A stretch of 42,223 nt of DNA. It comes from Actinomycetota bacterium (GTDB taxonomy: Bacteria > Actinomycetota > Thermoleophilia > Solirubrobacterales > 70-9). Below the pieces are notes generated by a model. The model did not search any database. It saw only the letters and a list, made by a program, of their open reading frames with translations, and had not been told where the DNA came from. The stretch is from positions 1 to 42,223 of the forward strand of contig JAFDWG010000338.1 in NCBI GenBank assembly GCA_018268605.1, given 5' to 3'. The translations under genes and the position numbers were made by a program. The stretch's first letter is position 1; every line of letters starts with the position of its first letter. Shown here piece by piece: positions 16,149 through 23,633 of this stretch.

Positions 16149-16418
16149 GTGGCCTTCACCCGTCCCAAGCTCGCCACCGGAGTCCGCCTGCACCGCGACA
16201 AGGTGCGCGAGCAGGACGTGCTGCTCTTCCCCGAGGGGGCGCTGGTACTGAACGAGACCGCGCTCGAGGTGCTCGACCTGGTCGACGGGGAGCGGACGCT
16301 CGACGACATCGCCGCGGTATTGAGCGAGCGCTACGAGGGCGCCAACGTGAAGGACGACGTGGCCGAGCTGCTCGACGGGATCGGCGAGCGCGGGCTGGTG
16401 GTCGAGGCCGATGGCTGA
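16149..16418 (+). CDS. pqqD: PqqA peptide chaperone PqqD
   Basis: An 89-aa RiPP recognition element that binds PqqA and presents it to PqqE. The sequence RPKLATGVRLHRDKVREQD, then LLFPEGALVLNETALEVLDL, then DGERTLDDIAAVLSERY shows the three-strand, three-helix PqqD form. The start is the GTG at 16149, 4 nt after the pqqC stop; the frame is open further upstream, but only within pqqC. It overlaps pqqE by 8 nt, consistent with the two proteins working as a complex. Confidence 0.95.
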   Translation: MAFTRPKLATGVRLHRDKVREQDVLLFPEGALVLNETALEVLDLVDGERTLDDIAAVLSERYEGANVKDDVAELLDGIGERGLVVEADG

Positions 16419-17532
16419 GTGGCCAGAGGGCGCGCCGCATCCGCTGCTGCTGATCGCCGAGCTGACCTACCGCTGCCCGCTGCACTGTCCCTACTGCTCG
16501 AACCCGACCGACATCGGCGCGTCGAAGTACACCGACGAGCTGCCGGCCGAGGATTGGCAGCGGGTCTTCCGCGAAGCCGCCGACCTCGGGGTCCTGCAAC
16601 TGGCGCTGACCGGCGGCGAGCCGATGGCCCGCAAGGAGATCGTCGACCTCACCCGGACGGCGACCGAGGCAGGCCTCTATTCGACTCTCGTCACCTCGGC
16701 GCTGCCGTTCCCGAAGCGGCGGGTCGAAGCGCTGCACGAGGCGGGGCTCGACCACGTCCAGATCAGCTTCCAGCACGCAGACCCGGGTCTGGCCGACGAG
16801 ATCGGCGGGACGATCGCGTTCGACCGCAAGGTGAAGGCGGCGGCGCTGGCGCGGGAGCTCGACTTCCCCCTGACCGTCAACTGCGTGCTCCATCGACGCA
16901 ACATCGACGCGGTGGACTCGATCATCGACATGGCCGTGGAGCTGGGCGCGCGGCGCCTGGAGCTCGCGAACACGCAGTACCACGGCTGGGCGACCGTGAA
17001 CCGCGACGCGCTGATGCCGACGCGGGCGCAGCTCGAGCGCGGGGAGGAGGCCGTGAAGGCCGCCCGCGAGCGCCTCGGTGCGAGTCTCGAAATCCTCTGG
17101 GTCCTGCCCGACTACTACGAGGAGCTGCCGAAGCCGTGCATGGGCGGCTGGGCCCAGGACGCGGCGCTGGTGCAGCCGAACGGCGACGTGCTGCCCTGCC
17201 AGGCGGCGGCCTCGATCCCCGACATCGCGATCGACAACGTGCGCGACAAGAGCCTGCGCGAGATCTGGCTGGAGTCGGAGATGTTCAACGCCTTCCGCGG
17301 CACCGATTGGATGCAGGAGCCGTGCCGCTCCTGCCCGCTCGGTCGCCAGCATGACGACCACGGCGGGTGCCGCTGCCAGGCGCTGGCGCTGACCGGCGAC
17401 GCGGCGGCGACCGACCCGGTCTGCCAGTTCTCCCCGCACCACGACACGATCGTGGCGGCTCGCCGCGAGGCCGACGATCCGGAGCCCGCCGAGCCCGCGC
17501 CCTTCGTCTACCGCGACCTGATCCCGCAATGA
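16411..17532 (+). CDS. pqqE: PqqA peptide cyclase PqqE (radical SAM/SPASM)
   Basis: A 373-aa radical SAM enzyme that makes the Glu-Tyr carbon-carbon bond in PqqA. The SAM cluster motif is Cys22-x3-Cys26-x2-Cys29 (CPLHCPYC), followed by ALTGGEPMARKE. The C-terminal SPASM region binds auxiliary iron-sulfur clusters through PKPCMGG, VLPCQAA, EPCRSCPLG, GGCRCQA and DPVCQFSPHH. All expected Cys blocks are present. The ATG lies inside pqqD, and the stop overlaps the ABC ATPase start by 4 nt, so PQQ synthesis and transport are translated together. Confidence 0.97.
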   Translation: MAEWPEGAPHPLLLIAELTYRCPLHCPYCSNPTDIGASKYTDELPAEDWQRVFREAADLGVLQLALTGGEPMARKEIVDLTRTATEAGLYSTLVTSALPFPKRRVEALHEAGLDHVQISFQHADPGLADEIGGTIAFDRKVKAAALARELDFPLTVNCVLHRRNIDAVDSIIDMAVELGARRLELANTQYHGWATVNRDALMPTRAQLERGEEAVKAARERLGASLEILWVLPDYYEELPKPCMGGWAQDAALVQPNGDVLPCQAAASIPDIAIDNVRDKSLREIWLESEMFNAFRGTDWMQEPCRSCPLGRQHDDHGGCRCQALALTGDAAATDPVCQFSPHHDTIVAARREADDPEPAEPAPFVYRDLIPQ

Positions 17533-18491
17533 CGGGCGAGAGCGCCGTCGTCCAGGCCTTCGGGCTCGGCAAGGACTACGGCAAGCTACGCGCCGTCGAC
17601 GCGGTCGACATCGAGGTCGGCTCGGGCGAGTTCTTCGGCTTCCTCGGGCCCAACGGGGCGGGGAAGACGACGATGATCCACATGCTGACGACGCTGGTCT
17701 CGCCGACCCGCGGGCGGGCCGAGGTGGCCGGGCACGACGTCGTCGCCGAACCGCTGGCCGTGCGCAAGAACATCGGTCTGGTCTTCCAGGAGACGACCCT
17801 CGACGGCGAGCTCTCGGCCGAGGAGAACCTGCAGCTGGCGGGCAAGCTCTACGGCCTCGGCCGGGCCGAGCTGCGGGAACGGATCGAGGAGGTCCTCGCG
17901 CTCTTCGAACTGACCGACCGCCGCCACGACTCGGTCCGCACCTTCTCCGGCGGCATGCGCCGCCAGGTCGACCTCGCCCGCGGCATCCTCCACCGGCCCA
18001 CGGTCCTCTTCCTCGACGAGCCGACGCTCGGCCTCGACCCGGTCAACCGCGGCCGCGTCTGGGGCTTCCTCGAGCGGCTCGCCTCCGAGGAAGGGATGAC
18101 GCTCTTCCTCACCACGCACTACCTGGAGGAGGCGGAGCCCTGCGACCGGGTGATGATCGTCGACCGCGGCCAGGCGATCGCGCGGGGTACGCCGGACGAG
18201 CTGAAGCGCGACCTCGGCGGGCGCGAGTCGATCGAACTGGTGATGAGCGATCCCGACCCGCGCCTGCTCGCCGAAGTCGCCCAGCGGACCGGCGCCGAGC
18301 CGCGGCGCACCGCGACCGGGGTGATCGTCTCGGTCGACTCGGCCGAAGCGGTGCTGCCGTTGCTCCTGCCGCTGATCGGCGAGCGGCTGGAGAGCCTCAG
18401 CGTGCGCCGCCCGACCCTCGACGACGTCTTTGTCGCCGCCACCACGCCCGGTGGGGCGACGGCCGGGACGGGGGCGCCTGCCGGGCAATGA
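17529..18491 (+). CDS. ABC transporter ATP-binding protein, PQQ-operon linked
   Basis: A 320-aa ATPase of the ABC-2 export type. Walker A is GPNGAGKTT (about 40-48), the Q-loop lies in LVFQETTLDGELSAEEN, the signature is FSGGMRRQ, Walker B is VLFLDEPTLGLDP, and the switch His is in LFLTTHYLEEAE. A C-terminal domain of about 100 aa (DELKRDLGG...RRPTLDDVFV) is typical of DrrA-like ATPases. The ATG overlaps the pqqE stop and the TGA overlaps the permease start, each by 4 nt. ABC systems tied to PQQ alcohol oxidation are known in other bacteria, so it may export PQQ or move a substrate or product of the quinoproteins. The cargo is not shown by the sequence. Confidence 0.93.
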   Translation: MTGESAVVQAFGLGKDYGKLRAVDAVDIEVGSGEFFGFLGPNGAGKTTMIHMLTTLVSPTRGRAEVAGHDVVAEPLAVRKNIGLVFQETTLDGELSAEENLQLAGKLYGLGRAELRERIEEVLALFELTDRRHDSVRTFSGGMRRQVDLARGILHRPTVLFLDEPTLGLDPVNRGRVWGFLERLASEEGMTLFLTTHYLEEAEPCDRVMIVDRGQAIARGTPDELKRDLGGRESIELVMSDPDPRLLAEVAQRTGAEPRRTATGVIVSVDSAEAVLPLLLPLIGERLESLSVRRPTLDDVFVAATTPGGATAGTGAPAGQ

Positions 18492-20191
18492 CGCCGCGCA
18501 TCCTGGCAGGGATCGTCGGCCGCGAGTTCAAGCGCGTGCTGCGCAGCCGCGCGCGCCTCGCGTCGACCTTCGCCCGGCCGTTGATCTGGCTGATCATCAT
18601 CGGCTCGGGCTTCTCGGCGCTGATCCCGGGCGGCAACTTCAGCTACCACAAGTACCTGCTGCCGGGGATCGTCGGGATGGTCGTCCTCTTCTCTTCGCTG
18701 CTCTCCGCGCTGGGGTCGGTGCAGGATCGCGAGTTCGGCTCGATGCGGATGCTGATGATCTCGCCGGTGCCGCGTGGGTCGATCGTCCTCGGCAAGACCC
18801 TCGGCGCGACGCTGATGGGCGCCGCGTTCGCCGTCGTCCTCACCCCACTCGCGTGGGTCTTCGACATCCACTTCACCTTCGAGGACTGGCTCGAGTTCCT
18901 CGGCGCGACACTGCTCTGCTCGCTGGCGCTCGCGAGCCTGGGGATGCTGGTCGCCTCGCGGATCCGCAAACTGGAGAACTTCGCGGTGGCGATGAACTTC
19001 GTCATCTTCCCGATGTTCTTCCTCAGCGGGGCGCTCTACCCGACCGAAAAGCTGGCCGACTGGCTGCAGCCGCTGGTCCGCCTGAACCCGCTCACCTACG
19101 GCGTCGACCTGATGCGGCACACTCTGCTCGCCGAAGAATTCCGCGCCCTCAGCCGGGTCGAATTCGAGCCGCTCTTCGACATCGCCTACCTGGTCGTCTT
19201 CACGGTCATCTGCCTGGCCGTGGCGACGAAGCTCTTTGGCCGCGAGGAGCACCTTTCGGCGATGTTCCTCGGCGGTGAGGGACGCCGGAAACCGAAGGCG
19301 AAGAAGGTCGGCGCCGGGCGCCTGCGCCTGCCCGCCCCGGCCGGGCCGCTGTCGGGCATCGTCGGCCGCGAGTTCAAGCGCGCGGTGCGCCAGCGCGGCC
19401 GCCTCGCCTCGACCTTCGCCCGGCCGCTGCTGTGGCTGATCGCCGCCGGGACCGGCTTCGCGGCATTGATCCCCGGGGGCAACTACGAGACCTACCTACT
19501 GCCCGGGATCATCGGCATGGTCATCCTCTTCTCCTGCCTCCTGAGCGCGCTCGGCTCGGTCCACGACCGCCAGTTCGGGCCGATGCGGATGCTGTTGATC
19601 GCCCCGGTCCCCCGCGGCCTCATCGTCCTCGGGAAGACCCTCTCCTCGACCTTGCTCGGCACCGCGTTCGCGGTCGTCTTCTCCCTCCTCGTCGTCTTCT
19701 TCGACGTCGAAGTCGGCTTCCACGACTACCTCGCCTTCCTCGGGGCATGCCTGCTCTGCGCGCTGGCGCTGTCGTCCCTCGGGATGCTCGCCGCCTCGCG
19801 GATCCGCAAGCTCGAGGACTTCGCGGTGGCGATGAACTTCGTCATCTTCCCGCTCTTCTTCTTCAGCGGCGCCCTCTACCCGGCGGGGGAGCTGCCCGGC
19901 TGGATGCAGCCCCTCGTCCGCCTCAACCCGCTCACCTACGGGGTCGACCTGATGCGCCAGACCCTCCTCCACAATGAGCACCGCATCCTCGCGCCGGCCC
20001 AATTCCAAGCGTGGATGGACGTCGCCTACCTCGGCGCCTTCTCCCTCGTCTGCCTCGCCCTCGCGTCCTACCTCTTCGGTCGCGAAGAGCACCTGGCGCC
20101 GATGATGCTCGGCGGCGCGGCGAGACGTCTGCCGCTGCCCGGCGGCCGTGCCCGCGCGAGCGGGCGGAAGCCGACGCCCGCCGGTACCTGA
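18488..20191 (+). CDS. Tandem-duplicated ABC-2 permease, PQQ-operon linked
   Basis: A 567-aa membrane protein made of two homologous ABC-2 permease copies, roughly residues 1-265 and 289-550. Matching blocks lie about 282 residues apart: GIVGREFKR, RLASTFARPL, LLPGI-GMV, LLSALGSV-DR-FG-MRML, SRIRKLE-FAVAMNFVIFP, LVRLNPLTYGVDLMR and LFGREEHL. Each copy should have six membrane helices. Ordinary ABC-2 permeases are about 270 aa and pair as dimers, so this gene encodes a built-in pseudo-dimer. The linker (about 266-288) is Lys/Arg/Gly-rich. It overlaps the ATPase by 4 nt and is followed by a hairpin. Cargo is unknown; PQQ or a quinoprotein-related compound is the natural guess. Confidence 0.93.
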   Translation: MTPRILAGIVGREFKRVLRSRARLASTFARPLIWLIIIGSGFSALIPGGNFSYHKYLLPGIVGMVVLFSSLLSALGSVQDREFGSMRMLMISPVPRGSIVLGKTLGATLMGAAFAVVLTPLAWVFDIHFTFEDWLEFLGATLLCSLALASLGMLVASRIRKLENFAVAMNFVIFPMFFLSGALYPTEKLADWLQPLVRLNPLTYGVDLMRHTLLAEEFRALSRVEFEPLFDIAYLVVFTVICLAVATKLFGREEHLSAMFLGGEGRRKPKAKKVGAGRLRLPAPAGPLSGIVGREFKRAVRQRGRLASTFARPLLWLIAAGTGFAALIPGGNYETYLLPGIIGMVILFSCLLSALGSVHDRQFGPMRMLLIAPVPRGLIVLGKTLSSTLLGTAFAVVFSLLVVFFDVEVGFHDYLAFLGACLLCALALSSLGMLAASRIRKLEDFAVAMNFVIFPLFFFSGALYPAGELPGWMQPLVRLNPLTYGVDLMRQTLLHNEHRILAPAQFQAWMDVAYLGAFSLVCLALASYLFGREEHLAPMMLGGAARRLPLPGGRARASGRKPTPAGT

Positions 20192-20217
20192 GGCTGATTC
20201 CGTCGGACCCAGATCGC

Positions 20218-20263
20218 CGCTCGCTGAGTTAGGCGCGCCATCGGGGGCTCAACTCAGCGAGCG
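20218..20263 (+). terminator. Hairpin after the pqq-ABC operon
   Basis: A perfect 13-bp inverted repeat (CGCTCGCTGAGTT at 20218-20230 and AACTCAGCGAGCG at 20251-20263) with a 20-nt loop, 26 nt past the permease stop. There is no T-tract after it. Position argues for a terminator or 3'-end stabiliser of the pqq operon. Confidence 0.6.
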
Positions 20264-20366
20264 TCGCCGCGGTGTCGTGGGACGGCGTCGCACTTCCTCC
20301 TCACCTCTCATATCCCGGCCGCTCTCGGCGCAAGTCCCTACGTCCCTTTCCCCGGGCGCCGGCTTC
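20264..20366 (+). repeat. Dispersed intergenic repeat, copy B
   Basis: This begins directly after the hairpin. The core GGCGTCGCACTT at 20284-20295 and the following bases to about 20366 match the complement of 34820-34940, including CCCGGCCG and a later CCGG-GCCGGC stretch. The core to 20304 also matches copy A at 11999-12019 with one difference, and CGTCGCC-CGGTGT upstream of the core (20262-20275) is shared with copy A. It sits between the pqq operon and the dipeptidase gene. Confidence 0.65.
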
Positions 20367-20412
20367 CAACCGCCCGATCCCGCGCACCGCACCATCTGAA
20401 AGGCTCCGGGCG

Positions 20413-21444
20413 GTGACCTTCTTCTTCGACGGCCATAACGACTCGCTGACCCGTGAGGACCACGCCGACTTCCTCGGCGGGCGCGGGGGCGGCCAGCTCG
20501 ACCTGCCGCGGATGCGGGAGGCGGACATGCGGGGCGGCATCTTCGCTGTCTTCATCCGCAACCCGGAAACCGCCGAGTGGCGGCCGGCGCTGAGCAAACG
20601 CCCTGGCGGCGCCGGGCCCGCGCCGGAACTCGACCACGCCTACGCGAGCGCCGCCTCGACCACTGCGGCAGGGCGCCTCCTCGCCTGGGAGCGCGAGGGC
20701 GCGGTGCGGGTGGGGCGGACGGTCGCCGACGTCGACGCCGCGGCGGAGGGCGGCCCGCCGGTTGCCGTCCTCCACCTCGAGGGCGCCGAGGCGATCGACG
20801 CCGACCTCGAATCGCTTGACCTCTGGTACGCGGCCGGCCTGCGCTCGGTCGGCCCGGTATGGAGCCGCCCGAATGCCTTCGGCCACGGCGTCCGCTTCCG
20901 CTTTCCCTCCACCCCGGACATCGGCCCGGGCCTCACCGAGGCGGGGAAGGACCTCGCCCGCCGCTGTGCCGAGCTCGGCATCGTCTTCGACCTCGCCCAT
21001 ATGAACGAAGCGGGCTTCTGGGACGCCGCCGCCCTGGAAGCCGGGCCGCTCGTCGTCAGCCACGCCGGCTGCCACGCGATCTGCCCCAACTCCCGCTGCC
21101 TCACCGACGCCCAGATCGACGCGGTCGGGGCGACCGGCGGCCTCGTCGGCATCGTCTACGCCCCGGCCTTCCTCCGCCCCGACGGCCGGAATCAACCTGC
21201 GGATACTCCGCTGGCTCTAATTGTTCAACACGCGCGTCGCGTGGCCGACCGGATCGGCGTCGAGCACGTCGCCCTCGGCTCCGACTTCGATGGCACCGAG
21301 GTCCCCGACGCCCTGAAGGACGTCACCGGCATCCCCCGGCTACTCGAGGAATTCGAGAAGCACGGGTTCACGAGCGACGAGGTCGAGGCGATCGCCTGGG
21401 GCAATTGGCGCCAGACCTTGGCGCGCTGCTGGAACGAAGCCTGA
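20413..21444 (+). CDS. Membrane dipeptidase-like zinc peptidase (M19 family)
   Basis: A 343-aa protein of the renal-dipeptidase family. Zinc-site pieces are DGHND (His8, Asp10), HLEGAEAI (bridging Glu), VVSHAGCHAICPN and ALGSDFDG. The frame is open further upstream, but that part lies in repeat copy B, so the GTG at 20413, directly before the conserved FFFDGHNDSL, is taken as start. No signal peptide is seen, so bacterial-style cytosolic action is likely. It follows the pqq-ABC operon on the same strand but behind a hairpin and spacer. PQQ release from processed PqqA needs peptidases and no M16-type pqqF is present, so a role in trimming that peptide is possible but unproven. Confidence 0.87.
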   Translation: MTFFFDGHNDSLTREDHADFLGGRGGGQLDLPRMREADMRGGIFAVFIRNPETAEWRPALSKRPGGAGPAPELDHAYASAASTTAAGRLLAWEREGAVRVGRTVADVDAAAEGGPPVAVLHLEGAEAIDADLESLDLWYAAGLRSVGPVWSRPNAFGHGVRFRFPSTPDIGPGLTEAGKDLARRCAELGIVFDLAHMNEAGFWDAAALEAGPLVVSHAGCHAICPNSRCLTDAQIDAVGATGGLVGIVYAPAFLRPDGRNQPADTPLALIVQHARRVADRIGVEHVALGSDFDGTEVPDALKDVTGIPRLLEEFEKHGFTSDEVEAIAWGNWRQTLARCWNEA

Positions 21445-21452
21445 AGCTTCAG
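21441..21452. other. 12-bp palindrome carrying both convergent stop codons
   Basis: CTGAAGCTTCAG is a perfect palindrome that contains the TGA of the dipeptidase gene on one strand and the TGA of the quinoprotein gene on the other. The two genes are therefore separated by only 4 bp. It may be a minimal bidirectional terminator or chance symmetry. Confidence 0.5.
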
Positions 21453-23113
21453 CCCTTGAGTTCGGGGCCTTCAGGCAGCTTCTTGCCACCCAGCTTGAAG
21501 GCGACCACCCGGGCGCCGATTTCGCCGAGTTCTTCGGAGGCGGTCAGGGCGGCGCCGCCGACCGTCGCGAGGACGTACTGGGTCCCGTCGATCGAGTAGA
21601 TGACGGGGGCGGTGCCGAAGGCGAGTTTGAGGTTCGCCTGCCAGAGGTCGTCGCCGTCGGCGGCGTCGAAGGCGTAGAGGATGCCCTGCTGGTCGCCGGT
21701 GAAGACGAGGCCGCCGGCGGAGGCGGTGGCGCCGCCGTCCATCGGGGTCGGCATGTCGTGCTTCCAGAGGACCTTGCCGGTGTTGACGCCGACCGCGGTG
21801 AAGGTGCCGGTCTTCTCGGTGTCCTTGGGGACGACGCGGTCGCCGGCGAACTGTTTCTCGCCGTTGTGGTTTTCGTAGGTCACCCGCAGGTACATGCAGA
21901 GTTCGATCCCGGAGACGTAGACCGCCTGGGTTTCCGGGCTGTAGGCGAGCGGTGAGTACTGGGAGCCGCCCACGGCGCCGGGGCACTCCAGGGTGGGCTT
22001 GTTCGTCGGCGGCTTGTGGTCGCGTTTGACGAAGCCGACCGGTGGGAAGAGGTCTTCGCCGGTTTCCGCGTCGAGGAGGAAGAGCAGGCCGTTCTTGCCT
22101 GCCTCGGCCAGGCCGCGTTTCTTTTCGCCGTTTATTTCGACGTCGAAGAGGACCACCGGGCTCTCGGCGTCGTAGTCCCAGAGGTCGTGGGCCTCCTCCT
22201 GGTGGTACCACTTGAGCTTGCCGGTGTTCGCGTCGAGGGCGAGGATCGAGTCGGTGTAGAGGTTCTTGCCCGGCCGTTTCGCGCCGACCAGGACGGGCGC
22301 CGGGTTGCCGGTGCCGACGTAGACGGTGTTGGTCTTCGGGTCGACCGTCGGCGGCATGTAGATGGTGCCGCCACCGCCGCCCTTCGGCACCCACCCCGTG
22401 CCTTCCTTGGGGACGGTGTAGAAAGTCCACAGTTCTTTGCCCGACTTCGCGTCGTAGGCGGAGATCTTGCCGCGCACCCCGTCCTCGGAGCCGGAGACGC
22501 CGACGTAGACCTTGCCGTCATAGGCGGTCGGGGCCATCGACTCATACGCCCCGGTGGCCGGGTCTTCCACCTGCGAGGACCAGAGGCGCTCACCGGTCTT
22601 CTGGCTGATCGCCTGCAGTTTGTTGTCGAAGGTGAGGACGAAGAGCTTGCCGTCTTCGGCGGCGACGCCGCGGTTGACGGTGATCCCGTAGCCGCCGACC
22701 CCGGTCGACTGCGAGAAGTCGACTTCCGGCGTGTAGGTCCAGTTGATGTGGCCCGTCTTGCCGTTGATCTGCATCACCTCGTCGGTCGAGGTGGTGACGT
22801 AGACGTTTTCGCCGATCACCAGCGGGAAGCTCTCCATCAGGTACTGGTCGGGCCCGAGCCCGGTGCTCCACGCTTCGCCCAGTTCGTCGACGTTGTCGGT
22901 GTTGATTTCGTCCTGGGTGGCGAAGCGGGTGTTGTCGCGGTCGCGCCCGAAGACCGGCCAGTCTTCGATTTCCGGGAACGCCGTGGCGTTCGGGCCGTTG
23001 CCGGTCGCGGCGGTCGAGGAGCCGCCGGACGACGAGCCACCACCGCCGCAGGCAGCTAGGACGATCGCGGCGGCGAGCACGGCGGGGGCAAGGAGCAAGG
23101 CTTTCGGCTTCAT
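21449..23113 (-). CDS. PQQ-type quinoprotein dehydrogenase-like lipoprotein, copy 3
   Basis: A 554-aa lipoprotein (signal LAPAVLAAAIVLAAC) with a Gly/Ser linker and then a quinoprotein propeller: DWPVFGRDRDNTRFA opening, repeated blades (YAFDAADGDDLWQ, LALDANTGKLKWY), YVGTGNPAPV Asn segment, EAHDLWDYDAESP active-site Asp region, VKRDHKPPTNKP and DGTQYVLATVGG. It is the close paralogue of the 12.0-kb protein and shares nearly all blocks. No haem motif or vicinal Cys pair is present. Its ATG overlaps the stop of the small exported protein by 4 nt, so the two are translated as a coupled pair. It is probably an envelope PQQ dehydrogenase; substrate and electron acceptor are unknown. Glutamate is almost always GAA here. 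Confidence 0.9.
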   Translation of the reverse strand: MKPKALLLAPAVLAAAIVLAACGGGGSSSGGSSTAATGNGPNATAFPEIEDWPVFGRDRDNTRFATQDEINTDNVDELGEAWSTGLGPDQYLMESFPLVIGENVYVTTSTDEVMQINGKTGHINWTYTPEVDFSQSTGVGGYGITVNRGVAAEDGKLFVLTFDNKLQAISQKTGERLWSSQVEDPATGAYESMAPTAYDGKVYVGVSGSEDGVRGKISAYDAKSGKELWTFYTVPKEGTGWVPKGGGGGTIYMPPTVDPKTNTVYVGTGNPAPVLVGAKRPGKNLYTDSILALDANTGKLKWYHQEEAHDLWDYDAESPVVLFDVEINGEKKRGLAEAGKNGLLFLLDAETGEDLFPPVGFVKRDHKPPTNKPTLECPGAVGGSQYSPLAYSPETQAVYVSGIELCMYLRVTYENHNGEKQFAGDRVVPKDTEKTGTFTAVGVNTGKVLWKHDMPTPMDGGATASAGGLVFTGDQQGILYAFDAADGDDLWQANLKLAFGTAPVIYSIDGTQYVLATVGGAALTASEELGEIGARVVAFKLGGKKLPEGPELKG

Positions 23114-23571
23114 GGGGTCGGCTTCCTCGAGTAGCGGGTGAAGAGCAGCTCGACGGTGCCGAGGCTGTGCGTGGAGACGTTGGCGACGATCCTGCCCGGG
23201 CGACGCATCTTGCCGACGAACTTGCCGATCCTCGGTCCGAGGAACGAGCCGCCCTTGACGATCGCCGTGCGGGCTCGTCCCCGGCGCATCAGTTCCTTCA
23301 GGTAGACGACGTCGTTGTTCGTCTTGGTGCGCAGCTTCAGGATCCCGGCCGGCTCTTCGGAGCCGGGGAATTCTTCCTGGACGAACATCGTCAGTTCACC
23401 GCCGCGGACGCCGGAGCCGCCGCCGCTCAGAACCTGGGCGTGGTAGCGGCCGATGAAGCTGCCGAGTGGCCCCCAGGCTTCCTGCGCCCTCCCCGCGGCG
23501 AGTGCCGAGGGGGCGCAGCACAGCAGGAGCAGCAGGGGGAGGAGAACCGGCAGGCCGGGTGGGCGTCGCAT
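23110..23571 (-). CDS. Small exported protein, putative quinoprotein partner (copy 2)
   Basis: A 153-aa protein with a clear signal peptide (residues 1-25, LPVLLPLLLLLCCAPSALA). The mature part matches the protein at 13.7-14.3 kb block by block: SFIGRYHAQVL, GELTMFVQEE, PAGILKLRTKTNNDVVYLKEL, TAIVKGGSFLGPRIGKF and GTVELLFTRYSRKP. It has no Cys in the mature part and no cofactor motif. The stop overlaps the quinoprotein ATG (ATGA), the tightest kind of coupling. The same gene order at both ends of the PQQ island argues for a physical or functional partner of these dehydrogenases. I know no named family. Confidence 0.78.
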   Translation of the reverse strand: MRRPPGLPVLLPLLLLLCCAPSALAAGRAQEAWGPLGSFIGRYHAQVLSGGGSGVRGGELTMFVQEEFPGSEEPAGILKLRTKTNNDVVYLKELMRRGRARTAIVKGGSFLGPRIGKFVGKMRRPGRIVANVSTHSLGTVELLFTRYSRKPTP

Positions 23572-23633
23572 GAACGCTCAACCCTAGTAATTCGGCTGGT
23601 TCGGCCATTCTCGCCGCTTGGTACCGTCGATTT

